DNA from: CALODP01 sp942492055 | Lineage (GTDB): Bacteria > Bacteroidota > Ignavibacteria > Ignavibacteriales > Melioribacteraceae | Length of the DNA: 64,000 bases | Assembly (NCBI GenBank): GCA_942492055.1 | Contig: CALODP010000002.1 | Coordinates: 372,001-436,000 of the forward strand | Direction: 5' to 3' | Shown here: positions 1-8,521 of the stretch, piece by piece | Layout of the letters: every line of letters begins with the position of its first letter | How positions within the stretch are numbered: position 1 is the first letter of the stretch | The notes under the pieces: model-generated | Databases searched by the model: none | What the model was told of the DNA's origin: nothing | What the model saw: only the letters and a program-made list of their open reading frames with translations | Program-made: the position numbers and the translations under genes

Positions 1-66
1 GATACTGATAACGCAATAATGGATTGGGAAGTAATAGAACATCCGACACCGGGGTTTCAAAATTAA
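1..66 (+). CDS. C-terminal end of a lamin-tail-like secreted protein (partial)
   Basis: The first 66 bases read in one frame to a TAA stop and give the last 21 residues of a protein whose body lies outside the window. The ending 'WEVIEHPTPGFQN' resembles the last strand of lamin-tail (LTD) domains, which commonly finish with a 'PTPGxxN' motif; in this bacterial group such domains sit at the end of secreted nucleases and adhesins. Only 24 bases separate it from the outer-membrane barrel gene at 90, so the two may be cotranscribed. The domain call rests on about a dozen residues. Confidence 0.45.
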   Translation, partial: DTDNAIMDWEVIEHPTPGFQN

Positions 67-89
67 TCAGCAAATAGGATGAACTAAAA

Positions 90-1550
90 ATGAATAGAAT
101 AATTAAAAATATATTTTTCGGTCTTCTTGTTATACCAGCATTTATATACGGACAGAAAGTAAGAACCGAAAGTATGGGAAACTTATCCTATGGTCTGAAA
201 GACAAGGAAGTTTCGTTAAATATATATGATTTCGGAAATAACCCCGCGTGGTTAATAGAAGATGAAAAAGAAACAAAGCTTGAGTTGACGCCCTATTTCT
301 CAGGAGTCGCCGGTGATTACAGGCCAACTTATTCCGCCGATAGAATTGAAAATTACGGTATGTCTGCCTTTGGTATAAAACCTTTGGGAGAGAAAGGTAC
401 ATTTCGTGGAGGCGTTATTTACGACCGTGAGATGAGAAGAAATTACTATCGCACTTTACTCAAAGAGCCTTACGCCGGCGATGCTTTTAATTTTGTAGAT
501 ACTACAAAAGAAGATTTCGAATATAAAGGGCCGGCATTTGAACTGATGTACAGTTTTAATCTTACGGATAATTTCCTGGTTGGAGCCGCGGCGTCATATC
601 AGATTCTTGACGGGTTAAAGCAGAAGTATTCTTATGCCGAAACTGTTTTCCGAAATGTAAAGGTTAATCTTGGTTTAGCCTATAAGTTATCGGACTCTTT
701 TGTACTTGGAGCTACCTATAATTATCGTGATACTCAGGAACAGATCGAAGCGGATGATATCAACATCACAAGTGTAACCTGCTATAATTATCGAGGTGAT
801 ACTTACAGATTACTCAATAGAGGCTCAAGCGTTGACCATAGAAGAAATGACAAAGAACACATCTTTGGGGGTCAGGTTGCTTTATATCCCATGAATAGAA
901 TGAGGGTGGTGTTAAACGGACATTACGGATTTGCAAATAAGGTAGTATATGATCCGCTTAGCAATAAAAAAGAAAACAAAGAAGGCTATACAGCATTCGA
1001 TAATTACGATTTGCAGTTAAGAGCTCAGTATGATGTAACCGATGATTTTATGTTAGGGATATCGGCCAATCATTTTGGTAACGAAAGCTGGTCGAAGGTT
1101 TGTAGCACCGAGTTGAAGATATGGGAATGGGAAAGAGCATTAACAACTGCAGGACTTGGTTTTACATATGCGAATAAATCACTTGGGCTTGTTATAGCCG
1201 GTGAATATGAAGCAGCGAATGAATCTGTGGATTCATCGAAGTATATAGATAATAAGTATTATGACGACAATTCACTCAATCATACAATCAGATGTGGTTT
1301 GGAGTATGAATTGGTTGAAGATTTCTTTGTGAGAGTCGGGGTTAATTACAGCATTATTGAAAAGGATTTTCAAATCGGTGGTGAAGACTTAATTGGTAAG
1401 GGAATTACCGGCGGATTAGGTTTTTGGATTACGGATAATATTTATATGAATTTGCATGGTGAGTATAGAAAGATAGAGACTGATGATGCTGCCGAACGAT
1501 GGAAAGAGAATTTTTACAGTGCCGCAACAATAAAAATGTTCACTTTTTAA
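90..1550 (+). CDS. Predicted outer-membrane beta-barrel protein
   Basis: A 486-residue protein with an N-terminal signal peptide (about residues 1-21, ending 'IPAFIYGQ'). The rest is made of alternating short strands rich in Tyr, Gly and Asn, such as 'LGLAYKLSDSFVLGATYNYR' and 'FFVRVGVNYSI', as expected of an outer-membrane barrel. It ends in an aromatic residue ('KMFTF'), typical of barrel insertion signals. No plug domain or enzymatic motif is visible, so the cargo or role is unknown. It lies 21 bases upstream of the sorting-domain protein at 1572, in the same orientation, and may form an envelope operon with it. A DUF6850-like barrel is one possibility, not verified. Confidence 0.7.
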   Translation: MNRIIKNIFFGLLVIPAFIYGQKVRTESMGNLSYGLKDKEVSLNIYDFGNNPAWLIEDEKETKLELTPYFSGVAGDYRPTYSADRIENYGMSAFGIKPLGEKGTFRGGVIYDREMRRNYYRTLLKEPYAGDAFNFVDTTKEDFEYKGPAFELMYSFNLTDNFLVGAAASYQILDGLKQKYSYAETVFRNVKVNLGLAYKLSDSFVLGATYNYRDTQEQIEADDINITSVTCYNYRGDTYRLLNRGSSVDHRRNDKEHIFGGQVALYPMNRMRVVLNGHYGFANKVVYDPLSNKKENKEGYTAFDNYDLQLRAQYDVTDDFMLGISANHFGNESWSKVCSTELKIWEWERALTTAGLGFTYANKSLGLVIAGEYEAANESVDSSKYIDNKYYDDNSLNHTIRCGLEYELVEDFFVRVGVNYSIIEKDFQIGGEDLIGKGITGGLGFWITDNIYMNLHGEYRKIETDDAAERWKENFYSAATIKMFTF

Positions 1551-1571
1551 CAACAAAGGAGTATCGGAAAA

Positions 1572-3809
1572 ATGAAAAAGTTCTACTCTGTACTTGTGGC
1601 TTTAGTGATGATGACAATCACAGTAAGCGCACAAGATTGGAAAGAGGTCAACGGGCCTACTTATCCCTATTTTGAAGACGTATGCATGGTAAACAAAGAT
1701 CTTGGATACGCAGTTTCTCAATATGTTTCTTTTAAGGAAGAGGCAAAAGCTGAAGTTTATAAGACTACCGATGGTGGTATGAATTGGATCAAATTGGAAT
1801 TGGATATTCCAGCGAAAACTCATCTCTATAGTGTCTATTTTTCCGATGAAAATACTGGCTATCTTGGAGGTGCTAAGAAAACATTGTGTAAGACTACCGA
1901 CGGTGGCTCAACTTGGAGTGTTGAGACCTTAGATACTTTACAAGGAGACATCAAAGATATTAAATTTACATCCGCTCAGGTTGGATGGATATTGGATTAC
2001 AAATCAAAGAATAGTGGCATTTTTAAGACTACTGACGGTGGTAGTACATGGACTAAAACGAGTCTAACAGTTTCAAAATATGTATATGCCATGGATTTTT
2101 ATAATGATAATTACGGTGTTGCTGTTGGTGCAGATCATACAGAGTATTTTTATACAACTGACGGAGGTACAACTTGGAATTCCGCAACCGGAGCTCAGTT
2201 CCCAAATCCTCCATATACTCAGTTCTATTTAAAATCAATTTGTTTAGTAAACGAAACAGTTGGTTACGGAGTAGGTTGGGGATCAACTTTTGGTCTTCAA
2301 GGTACAATTATGGCAAAAACGATTGATGGTGGAAAGACCTGGACTGCCATGGAGCAGAATGAGGCCAACAAGACTTATTGTGCAATGAATGCTTGCTATT
2401 TTAGTGACGAAAATAATGGGTTAGCGGCCGGTGGTTTTAATTTATTCGGATCAGTAATTCAGAAAACAACAGATGGTGGGACTACTTGGACAATCTTGGA
2501 TGTTCCTTACGGATTTACTATAAAAGGATTAGCCGGAGCAGGAAATCATGTCGTTGCCGTTGGTGGTAATGGTGGTGTTTTAGTAAGTGAGGACATGGGA
2601 GATACTTGGCAATCCCCTTCAAACACCTTCTGTGAAATTTTGTATAATATTCAATTTGTAAGTAATGCTGTTGGATATGCGACAGGAAATAACGGTGTAT
2701 TCTTGAAGACAACAGATGGTGGGAAAACCTGGGAAAACGGTTATGCTAAGCAGAATAATACTTGTGCTCCAATCAAAGCAATGACCTTTGTAAATGAAAA
2801 TGTAGGTTATTTAGCCAGAAGTTACGGAGAAATAACTAAGACCACAGATGGTGGAAAAACTTGGACTGTACAGAGAGAGCCTGGTTTTTCTGCTACTGAA
2901 ATAAATTCTGCAGTTTATTTTCTTGATGAGAATAACGGTTATGTAGTAGGGAAGTTGGGTACTAATCAGGAAGCCTTCTTCAAAACCACAGATGGTGGAG
3001 CAAACTGGACTACTCCAGAGACAACTTTTGAAGAAGAATTAACATCCGTTTATTTCCATGACGTAAATAAGGGTGTAGTTGGTGGTGATGATTTATTAGT
3101 TGCTTATACAACTGACGGTGGTAACACTTGGACTAATGGAGTAGTAAACGGCGCGACTGATAAAGACTCAAGCGCATCATTTGATTGCTTGGCTTTTGCT
3201 GATGTAAATGTAGGTTTGGCTAGTGGTTCCAAAATGATTTTCAAAACCACTGACGGTGGCAAAACTTGGAACAAAATTGATGTTACATTAACATCAAGCG
3301 TAAACGGTGTTTATGTAGTTGATGCTCAGACTTACTATTTTGTACATAAAAACGAAATATATAAAACTACAGATGGTGGTACCACCTGGACAAACATCGT
3401 AGAAGGGAACGCTACAATTGCTCAGAACCTAAACTCTATTTGTTTGGATGAGAAAGGTTCAATCTGGGTAGCCGGTTATTATGGTAGCATCTATACAAAT
3501 TCAGATTTGTCTACAGCAGTAGAAAACATTTCTTCTGTTGTTCCTGAAGATTATGAATTAACACAGAACTATCCTAACCCATTCAACCCTACAACAAAGA
3601 TTCAGTACAAACTTGCTGAAGCCGGTATTGTCAAGTTGAATGTTTACAGTGTTACAGGTGAGTTGGTAGCTTCTTTGGTTAACACAAGCCAGAAAGCCGG
3701 AACATACTCTGTTGATTTTAACGCTGCTAACCTAGCAAGTGGTGTATATGTTTACACACTTAGCCAGAACCAAACAGTAATGAGCAAAAAAATGCTCTTG
3801 CTAAAATAA
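1572..3809 (+). CDS. Secreted BNR/Ycf48-like beta-propeller protein with type IX sorting domain
   Basis: 745 residues. A signal peptide (about 1-20, ending 'TITVSAQ') is followed by roughly a dozen repeats of the motif '[KY]TTDGG.TW' spaced about 40-60 residues apart. This is the pattern of BNR/sialidase-Asp-box and Ycf48-like propeller blades. The last 80 residues form a type IX secretion sorting domain: 'NYPNPFNPTTKIQYKL', a central 'VYSVTGELVASL', and the end 'SKKMLLLK'. It is therefore expected to be exported across the outer membrane and to be surface-attached or released. No catalytic residues for sialidase are evident, so a structural or binding role is more likely than hydrolysis. An ideal spacer after 'aaaggagtatcgg' precedes the ATG. 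Confidence 0.85.
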   Translation: MKKFYSVLVALVMMTITVSAQDWKEVNGPTYPYFEDVCMVNKDLGYAVSQYVSFKEEAKAEVYKTTDGGMNWIKLELDIPAKTHLYSVYFSDENTGYLGGAKKTLCKTTDGGSTWSVETLDTLQGDIKDIKFTSAQVGWILDYKSKNSGIFKTTDGGSTWTKTSLTVSKYVYAMDFYNDNYGVAVGADHTEYFYTTDGGTTWNSATGAQFPNPPYTQFYLKSICLVNETVGYGVGWGSTFGLQGTIMAKTIDGGKTWTAMEQNEANKTYCAMNACYFSDENNGLAAGGFNLFGSVIQKTTDGGTTWTILDVPYGFTIKGLAGAGNHVVAVGGNGGVLVSEDMGDTWQSPSNTFCEILYNIQFVSNAVGYATGNNGVFLKTTDGGKTWENGYAKQNNTCAPIKAMTFVNENVGYLARSYGEITKTTDGGKTWTVQREPGFSATEINSAVYFLDENNGYVVGKLGTNQEAFFKTTDGGANWTTPETTFEEELTSVYFHDVNKGVVGGDDLLVAYTTDGGNTWTNGVVNGATDKDSSASFDCLAFADVNVGLASGSKMIFKTTDGGKTWNKIDVTLTSSVNGVYVVDAQTYYFVHKNEIYKTTDGGTTWTNIVEGNATIAQNLNSICLDEKGSIWVAGYYGSIYTNSDLSTAVENISSVVPEDYELTQNYPNPFNPTTKIQYKLAEAGIVKLNVYSVTGELVASLVNTSQKAGTYSVDFNAANLASGVYVYTLSQNQTVMSKKMLLLK

Positions 3810-3830
3810 AACGACAAAGTCCGAAGTCAG

Positions 3831-3862
3831 AGCGGCTCCCTTCCTCGGGGAGCCGCTTTGGC
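3831..3862 (+). terminator. Intrinsic terminator after the propeller gene
   Basis: A 10-bp GC-rich stem (agcggctccc / gggagccgct) with a 7-base loop starts 21 bases after the stop codon. The T-tract after it is short and broken by 'ggccc', so termination strength is uncertain. Confidence 0.6.
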
Positions 3863-3950
3863 CCTTAATTCTTATTCGAGAGAAGGATTAAGAGAAGGTT
3901 GTCGGAATAATTAATTATCCAACTCGATTGAAACGATGAAGAGGTCTTAA

Positions 3951-5723
3951 ATGAAAAGAGTACTTTGTGCCGCAATGCTTATGTTTGTTTTTGCGGGAAT
4001 ATCTTTCTCACAGATTATGGAGGGATATGAGAAAGGATTTGATACCATATCCAAAGAGGATATGTTAGAAACAATTTCCTATTTGGCAAGTGACAGTTTG
4101 AAAGGACGTCCGGCCGGAAGCGATGAGTGCAAATTAGCCGCAATGTATATCGCAAACAAGTTCAGAAAAGCAGGGCTTAAGCCATTGTTCACAGGGAAAC
4201 TCCTCAGATCTCCAAAAGAAGAGGTTTTTCAAAGACCTTTGAACATCGAAGATGTTAAATATTATGCTCCATATTTCCAGGACTTTAAACTACAGTTCAC
4301 AGAACTTTCACCTAATACGAGAATTTCTTTCAGTATTGGGGGAAGTGATTACAATACTACTTTCTCATATGATTATGAAAAAGATTTCTACGTAAACTAC
4401 AAAGCAAATGAAGATATTAATCTTTCCGGAAAAATAGTTTTTGCAGGATACGGAATTGAGAAAGGGGAAAACGGTTATAATGATTTTGTTGACGCAGATG
4501 GTAATGTGCTAGATGTAAAAAACAAGATTGTAGTAATTGTTGACAGTTATCCGGGAGCGGATGATCCTAACAGTGATTTCTCCAAAGCAAAAAAACTTGA
4601 ATATCGCATGGTGAAATTCAAAAGACAGCTTGCTGAAGAAAAAGGAGCGCTTGCTGTTATGGTCGTTCAATCACCTTTGAATCAGTATACAACTTTGGAA
4701 GCAGCTTACGGAACTTCTCTGAAAGCTTACGCAAAGGAGTTTACGAAACTTCACGAATACAAACCATATTCAATTCCAGTAATATATTTGTCGAACAAAG
4801 CATCTTTGGAATTGTTCGGTCATTTCGCAAAGAAAGATCTTAGTGAAATATTAAACAAAATGGAAGAGAGCAGAACCGGACAGCCGTTTGAATTCGATGC
4901 AATGACAGCCGGAATAAATATTGATTTTAATTATACTACAAAGACTACACAGAACGTAGCCGGATTTTTGGAAGGTTCAGATCCGGAATTGAAAGATGAA
5001 GTTATTGTTGTTTGTGGTCACTACGATCACGTAGGTTTGGGATATTACGGCGCTATGGATCCTTCCAGATCAGGGGAAATACATAATGGTGCCGATGATA
5101 ACGCTTCAGGTACATCAGGGGTTATAGAATTGGCTGAAGCTATGTCCCAAAACAGACCGAAACGAAGTATCCTCTTTATTGCTTACAGTGCTGAAGAGAA
5201 TGGTATTTTCGGATCCAGATATTACGTAAGAAACAGTCCTATTTTCCCATTAGAAAAAACTATCGCATGTGTTAATATGGATATGATTGGCCGAAACGAA
5301 ACTCAGTTAGTTTGGGTAGGGGGCGCATTCCAGGGTAGAGATATTATCAAAACAGCTCAGCAGGCAAACGAGAAAGTCGGTATGGAATTATTATATAATG
5401 TTGGTTTTCTCGGAAAAGGATCCGACCAGGCTCATTTCTTAAGAAAAGAAATTCCATCAGTCTTTTTCTTCTCCGGATTCCATGATGATTATCATACTCC
5501 GGATGACGACATAGAAAAATTAAATATGGAAAAAGCTGAAAAGATTGCAAAGCTTGCTTATTTGACAACATGGATTTTGGGTAATCAGGATGAAAATCCG
5601 AAATATGAAGATATCCCAATGCCAGAAAGAGCAAAAATGGTTAAAGAATCGGTACAAAGAGTAAAAAAATACAGAGCTGATATCAAAAAAGGTACACTTT
5701 CTACCGAGGCGGATGAGGAATGA
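3951..5723 (+). CDS. M28 family zinc aminopeptidase with inserted PA-like domain, exported
   Basis: 590 residues with a signal peptide (about 1-20, ending 'AGISFSQ'). The M28 metal ligands are visible in order: 'GHYDHVG' (His and Asp context), 'NGADDNASGTSG' (bridging Asp), 'SAEENGIFGSRYY' (catalytic and metal Glu pair), 'VNMDMIGR' (Asp) and 'FHDDYHTPDDD' (last His). Residues about 130-300 hold an insert with 'GKIVFAGYGIE', like the PA domain of related aminopeptidases. It should cleave N-terminal residues from peptides in the periplasm or outside the cell. The next gene, an M16 peptidase, overlaps it by ATGA, so the pair probably acts together in peptide breakdown. Confidence 0.88.
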   Translation: MKRVLCAAMLMFVFAGISFSQIMEGYEKGFDTISKEDMLETISYLASDSLKGRPAGSDECKLAAMYIANKFRKAGLKPLFTGKLLRSPKEEVFQRPLNIEDVKYYAPYFQDFKLQFTELSPNTRISFSIGGSDYNTTFSYDYEKDFYVNYKANEDINLSGKIVFAGYGIEKGENGYNDFVDADGNVLDVKNKIVVIVDSYPGADDPNSDFSKAKKLEYRMVKFKRQLAEEKGALAVMVVQSPLNQYTTLEAAYGTSLKAYAKEFTKLHEYKPYSIPVIYLSNKASLELFGHFAKKDLSEILNKMEESRTGQPFEFDAMTAGINIDFNYTTKTTQNVAGFLEGSDPELKDEVIVVCGHYDHVGLGYYGAMDPSRSGEIHNGADDNASGTSGVIELAEAMSQNRPKRSILFIAYSAEENGIFGSRYYVRNSPIFPLEKTIACVNMDMIGRNETQLVWVGGAFQGRDIIKTAQQANEKVGMELLYNVGFLGKGSDQAHFLRKEIPSVFFFSGFHDDYHTPDDDIEKLNMEKAEKIAKLAYLTTWILGNQDENPKYEDIPMPERAKMVKESVQRVKKYRADIKKGTLSTEADEE

Positions 5724-8485
5724 GAAAAACTTGGTCCTTAATAATTTTATTAAGCATATTCCTTTCCATTTCGATTTTTGGAAAGGAGTATGTTGAAGGC
5801 AAACTATACAGACATCAATTGGAAAATGGGTTGACCGTTCTTACTATGGAACGTCATATCGCTCCTTTGATATATCATCAACTTACTTATAAAGTAGGTT
5901 CGAGAAACGAGGCAAAGGGAGAGACCGGAATATCACATGTTGTAGAACATATGATGTTTAAGGGAACAGAAAAATACGGTAAGGGTTCTGTTTCTAAAAC
6001 CATCTCCGATAATTCGGGTATATTTAACGCATTCACAATGCGCGATATGACCGCATATTACGAATATATGCCGAAAAATAAGATTGACATTGCTCTTGAT
6101 ATAGAATCGGATAGAATGCAGAATTCAATATTTAATCCGGAAGAATTCAAAAGCGAAATAGAAGTAATAAAGCAAGAAAGAAGACTAAGAGTAGAAAGTA
6201 ATGTAAACGGTGTATATAGAGAAGAATTATATAGCCTTGCTTTTAAGAGCCATCCGACAAAAAATCCGGTTATCGGATGGATGAGCGATCTGGATCATAT
6301 TACCAGAGAAGACGCTTTTAAATATTATAAAACTTTTTATACTCCTAACAACGCGTTCTTAGTATTGGTAGGTGATTTTGACACCGAAAAGATGCTCGAA
6401 AAAGTAAAGAGTTATTATGGTAGCATTCCGAGAGGACCGGAAATAGAAGAAATGTACTCCGTTGAAGCTCCGGCTATTGTAAAAAAGACTTTTTCTCTTA
6501 AGCATCCTGATATAGCTTCCCCTACGACAGGTATCTATTTCCATATTCCGGCTTATAATAATCCGGATATGCCGAAATTAAAAGTAGCGGGTAAGATTTT
6601 ATGCGCTAAGAGCAGAACTGCAAGACTTTACAAGAGACTTGTAAATGACGAGCAAATTGCTATTTCTGCAGCCGGTGGATTTTCGGTTACGAAAGATCCT
6701 GATCTGTTTTCTATAAACATCGGTATAAAAGCCGATTCTCTCAAAGATAGAGTAGAAGAAATAGTTTTCGAAGAAATTGAGAAAATGAAAACTGAGCCGG
6801 TTGAGGATTACGAACTTCAGAAGATTAAAAATCTTTATAAGTTTTCCGAGAAAACCAATGATACAAAAAACGTAGATATCGGTAGAAAGATAAGTACATA
6901 CGAAGCTTACTACGGATGGGATAGTTATCAGGATTTCTTCAATGGTGTAATTGATGTAACCAAAGAAGACATCATGGAAGTGATGAACAAGTATTTTGAT
7001 TCGGATAAAGTAATTATCGGTTATAAGATTCCGGGACGAAAAGTTAACGCTAAAGCAGCAAAGGTAGAAGAAATAGAAGAAGTTGACGAAGAAGGAACTA
7101 AATTCTTCTATAAGAATGATATTTTGGCAGACGAAGTTGATGCTTTGGAAGGAAGTGAGGAATTTCCTGAAATATTGACTCCGGAAAAAATAGAGCCTAA
7201 GATAAAATTGCACACTTTGTCCAATGGTCTTAAACTATATGTAATCGAAAACCATTTGACTCCATCTATCCAGGTTGCCGGAGTAATTGAAGCCGGTCTG
7301 ATGGAAGAAGAAAAGAAAGGAAATCAAACCGGAATCAGTTCCGTACTCGGATCCGTAATGAACAGAGGTACGGAAGCCGAAGATTATATGACTATCTCGA
7401 AAAGAATGAATTTCGTTCCCTTTAGCTTCAGTATAAAAGGAAGCAGTACGAATTTTGTTTTTAGCGGATACTCTTTGATTGACGATATGGATGAAATGTT
7501 ACAGACCGGTATGGATATTCTCACAAAGCCGGGATTCCGAGATAAAGATATTTCTTTTGTAAAGAAAAGAATGAAGCTCGGAATTAAAAAGCGCTTTACA
7601 AGAACATCTATGAAAGCGTTCTACTATTTGTATGACAAAATATACGAAGGACACCCTTTATCTGAAGATATGTCCTCAATTGAGTCTGTAAATAGTATAA
7701 CCAAAGAAGATATTATTGAACTTCACAAGAAATATATAAGACCGGAGAATACTTCCTTATTGATGATCGGTGATCTTTCGGAAGGGGAGATGGTCGAATT
7801 GGCTGAAAAATATTTCGGTAAATGGGAAAACAATTCGGAAGCTCCGGTAATTAACGAGTATCCGAAAGTAGCTCCGTTAAACGGAAAAGAGATTAAGGTT
7901 TTCCAAGATAAGTCTTACAAGCAAGCCATAATTAATATCGGATTTAATCCTAGAAATGATCTTACCGAAGAGGAAGAATATGAAGTTAGAATTATGAACT
8001 ACATTCTTTCTGCCAGTGCCCTAACTTCCAGAGTTGGAATTGAGCTCAGAGACAAACAAGGTTTGATATACGGTATTAAGAGTGAGTTGCATTCACAGGC
8101 TGACAAAATCGGTTACTGGAAGTTTAACACCAAGACAGCTCCTAAAAATGCCGAAAAAGTAATAACCGGATTATTCGAGCAGATAAAGTTATTGATTGAT
8201 AAAGGAATTACTGACGAAGAATTAAAAACCGCCAAAAAACATTACTTGGGCTTATTGCCTTTCTATATTGAAACTCCGGATGATATCGGAACAATTTGTT
8301 TTGAAGCAATTTCACAAAACAAACCGTTGAATTCTTTCGATAAGAAAGCTGAGAAAATCTTAAAAGTTACCAAGGAAGATGTAATTAAGGTGGCTAAAAA
8401 ATATTTTGATATGGATAATTTCATAATCGTTGTCGATGGTCCTTTGGAAGAAAATGCTTTGGATCATGTATTGGATAAGTTATAA
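5720..8485 (+). CDS. M16 family zinc metallopeptidase (two-half, pitrilysin-like), exported
   Basis: 921 residues, translationally coupled to the M28 gene by a 4-base ATGA overlap. A signal peptide occupies about residues 1-21. The inverted zinc motif HxxEH is present near residue 75 ('ISHVVEHMMFKGT'), with the distal Glu about 75 residues later ('EVIKQERRLRVES'). A second M16-like half begins near residue 490 ('IKLHTLSNGLKLYVIENHLT') and lacks the zinc motif, as usual for the non-catalytic half. The length matches two-half periplasmic M16 proteins. Substrates are probably oligopeptides or partly unfolded proteins. Confidence 0.88.
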   Translation: MRKTWSLIILLSIFLSISIFGKEYVEGKLYRHQLENGLTVLTMERHIAPLIYHQLTYKVGSRNEAKGETGISHVVEHMMFKGTEKYGKGSVSKTISDNSGIFNAFTMRDMTAYYEYMPKNKIDIALDIESDRMQNSIFNPEEFKSEIEVIKQERRLRVESNVNGVYREELYSLAFKSHPTKNPVIGWMSDLDHITREDAFKYYKTFYTPNNAFLVLVGDFDTEKMLEKVKSYYGSIPRGPEIEEMYSVEAPAIVKKTFSLKHPDIASPTTGIYFHIPAYNNPDMPKLKVAGKILCAKSRTARLYKRLVNDEQIAISAAGGFSVTKDPDLFSINIGIKADSLKDRVEEIVFEEIEKMKTEPVEDYELQKIKNLYKFSEKTNDTKNVDIGRKISTYEAYYGWDSYQDFFNGVIDVTKEDIMEVMNKYFDSDKVIIGYKIPGRKVNAKAAKVEEIEEVDEEGTKFFYKNDILADEVDALEGSEEFPEILTPEKIEPKIKLHTLSNGLKLYVIENHLTPSIQVAGVIEAGLMEEEKKGNQTGISSVLGSVMNRGTEAEDYMTISKRMNFVPFSFSIKGSSTNFVFSGYSLIDDMDEMLQTGMDILTKPGFRDKDISFVKKRMKLGIKKRFTRTSMKAFYYLYDKIYEGHPLSEDMSSIESVNSITKEDIIELHKKYIRPENTSLLMIGDLSEGEMVELAEKYFGKWENNSEAPVINEYPKVAPLNGKEIKVFQDKSYKQAIINIGFNPRNDLTEEEEYEVRIMNYILSASALTSRVGIELRDKQGLIYGIKSELHSQADKIGYWKFNTKTAPKNAEKVITGLFEQIKLLIDKGITDEELKTAKKHYLGLLPFYIETPDDIGTICFEAISQNKPLNSFDKKAEKILKVTKEDVIKVAKKYFDMDNFIIVVDGPLEENALDHVLDKL

Positions 8486-8521
8486 CAAACATTTATACAA
8501 ACAATTTATTTAAGGGGAAGA

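Noticed and set aside
6599..7213. 204-codon minus-strand frame inside the M16 peptidase gene
   Set aside because: Antisense shadow of a well-supported coding gene; Phe-rich composition is typical for such shadows.
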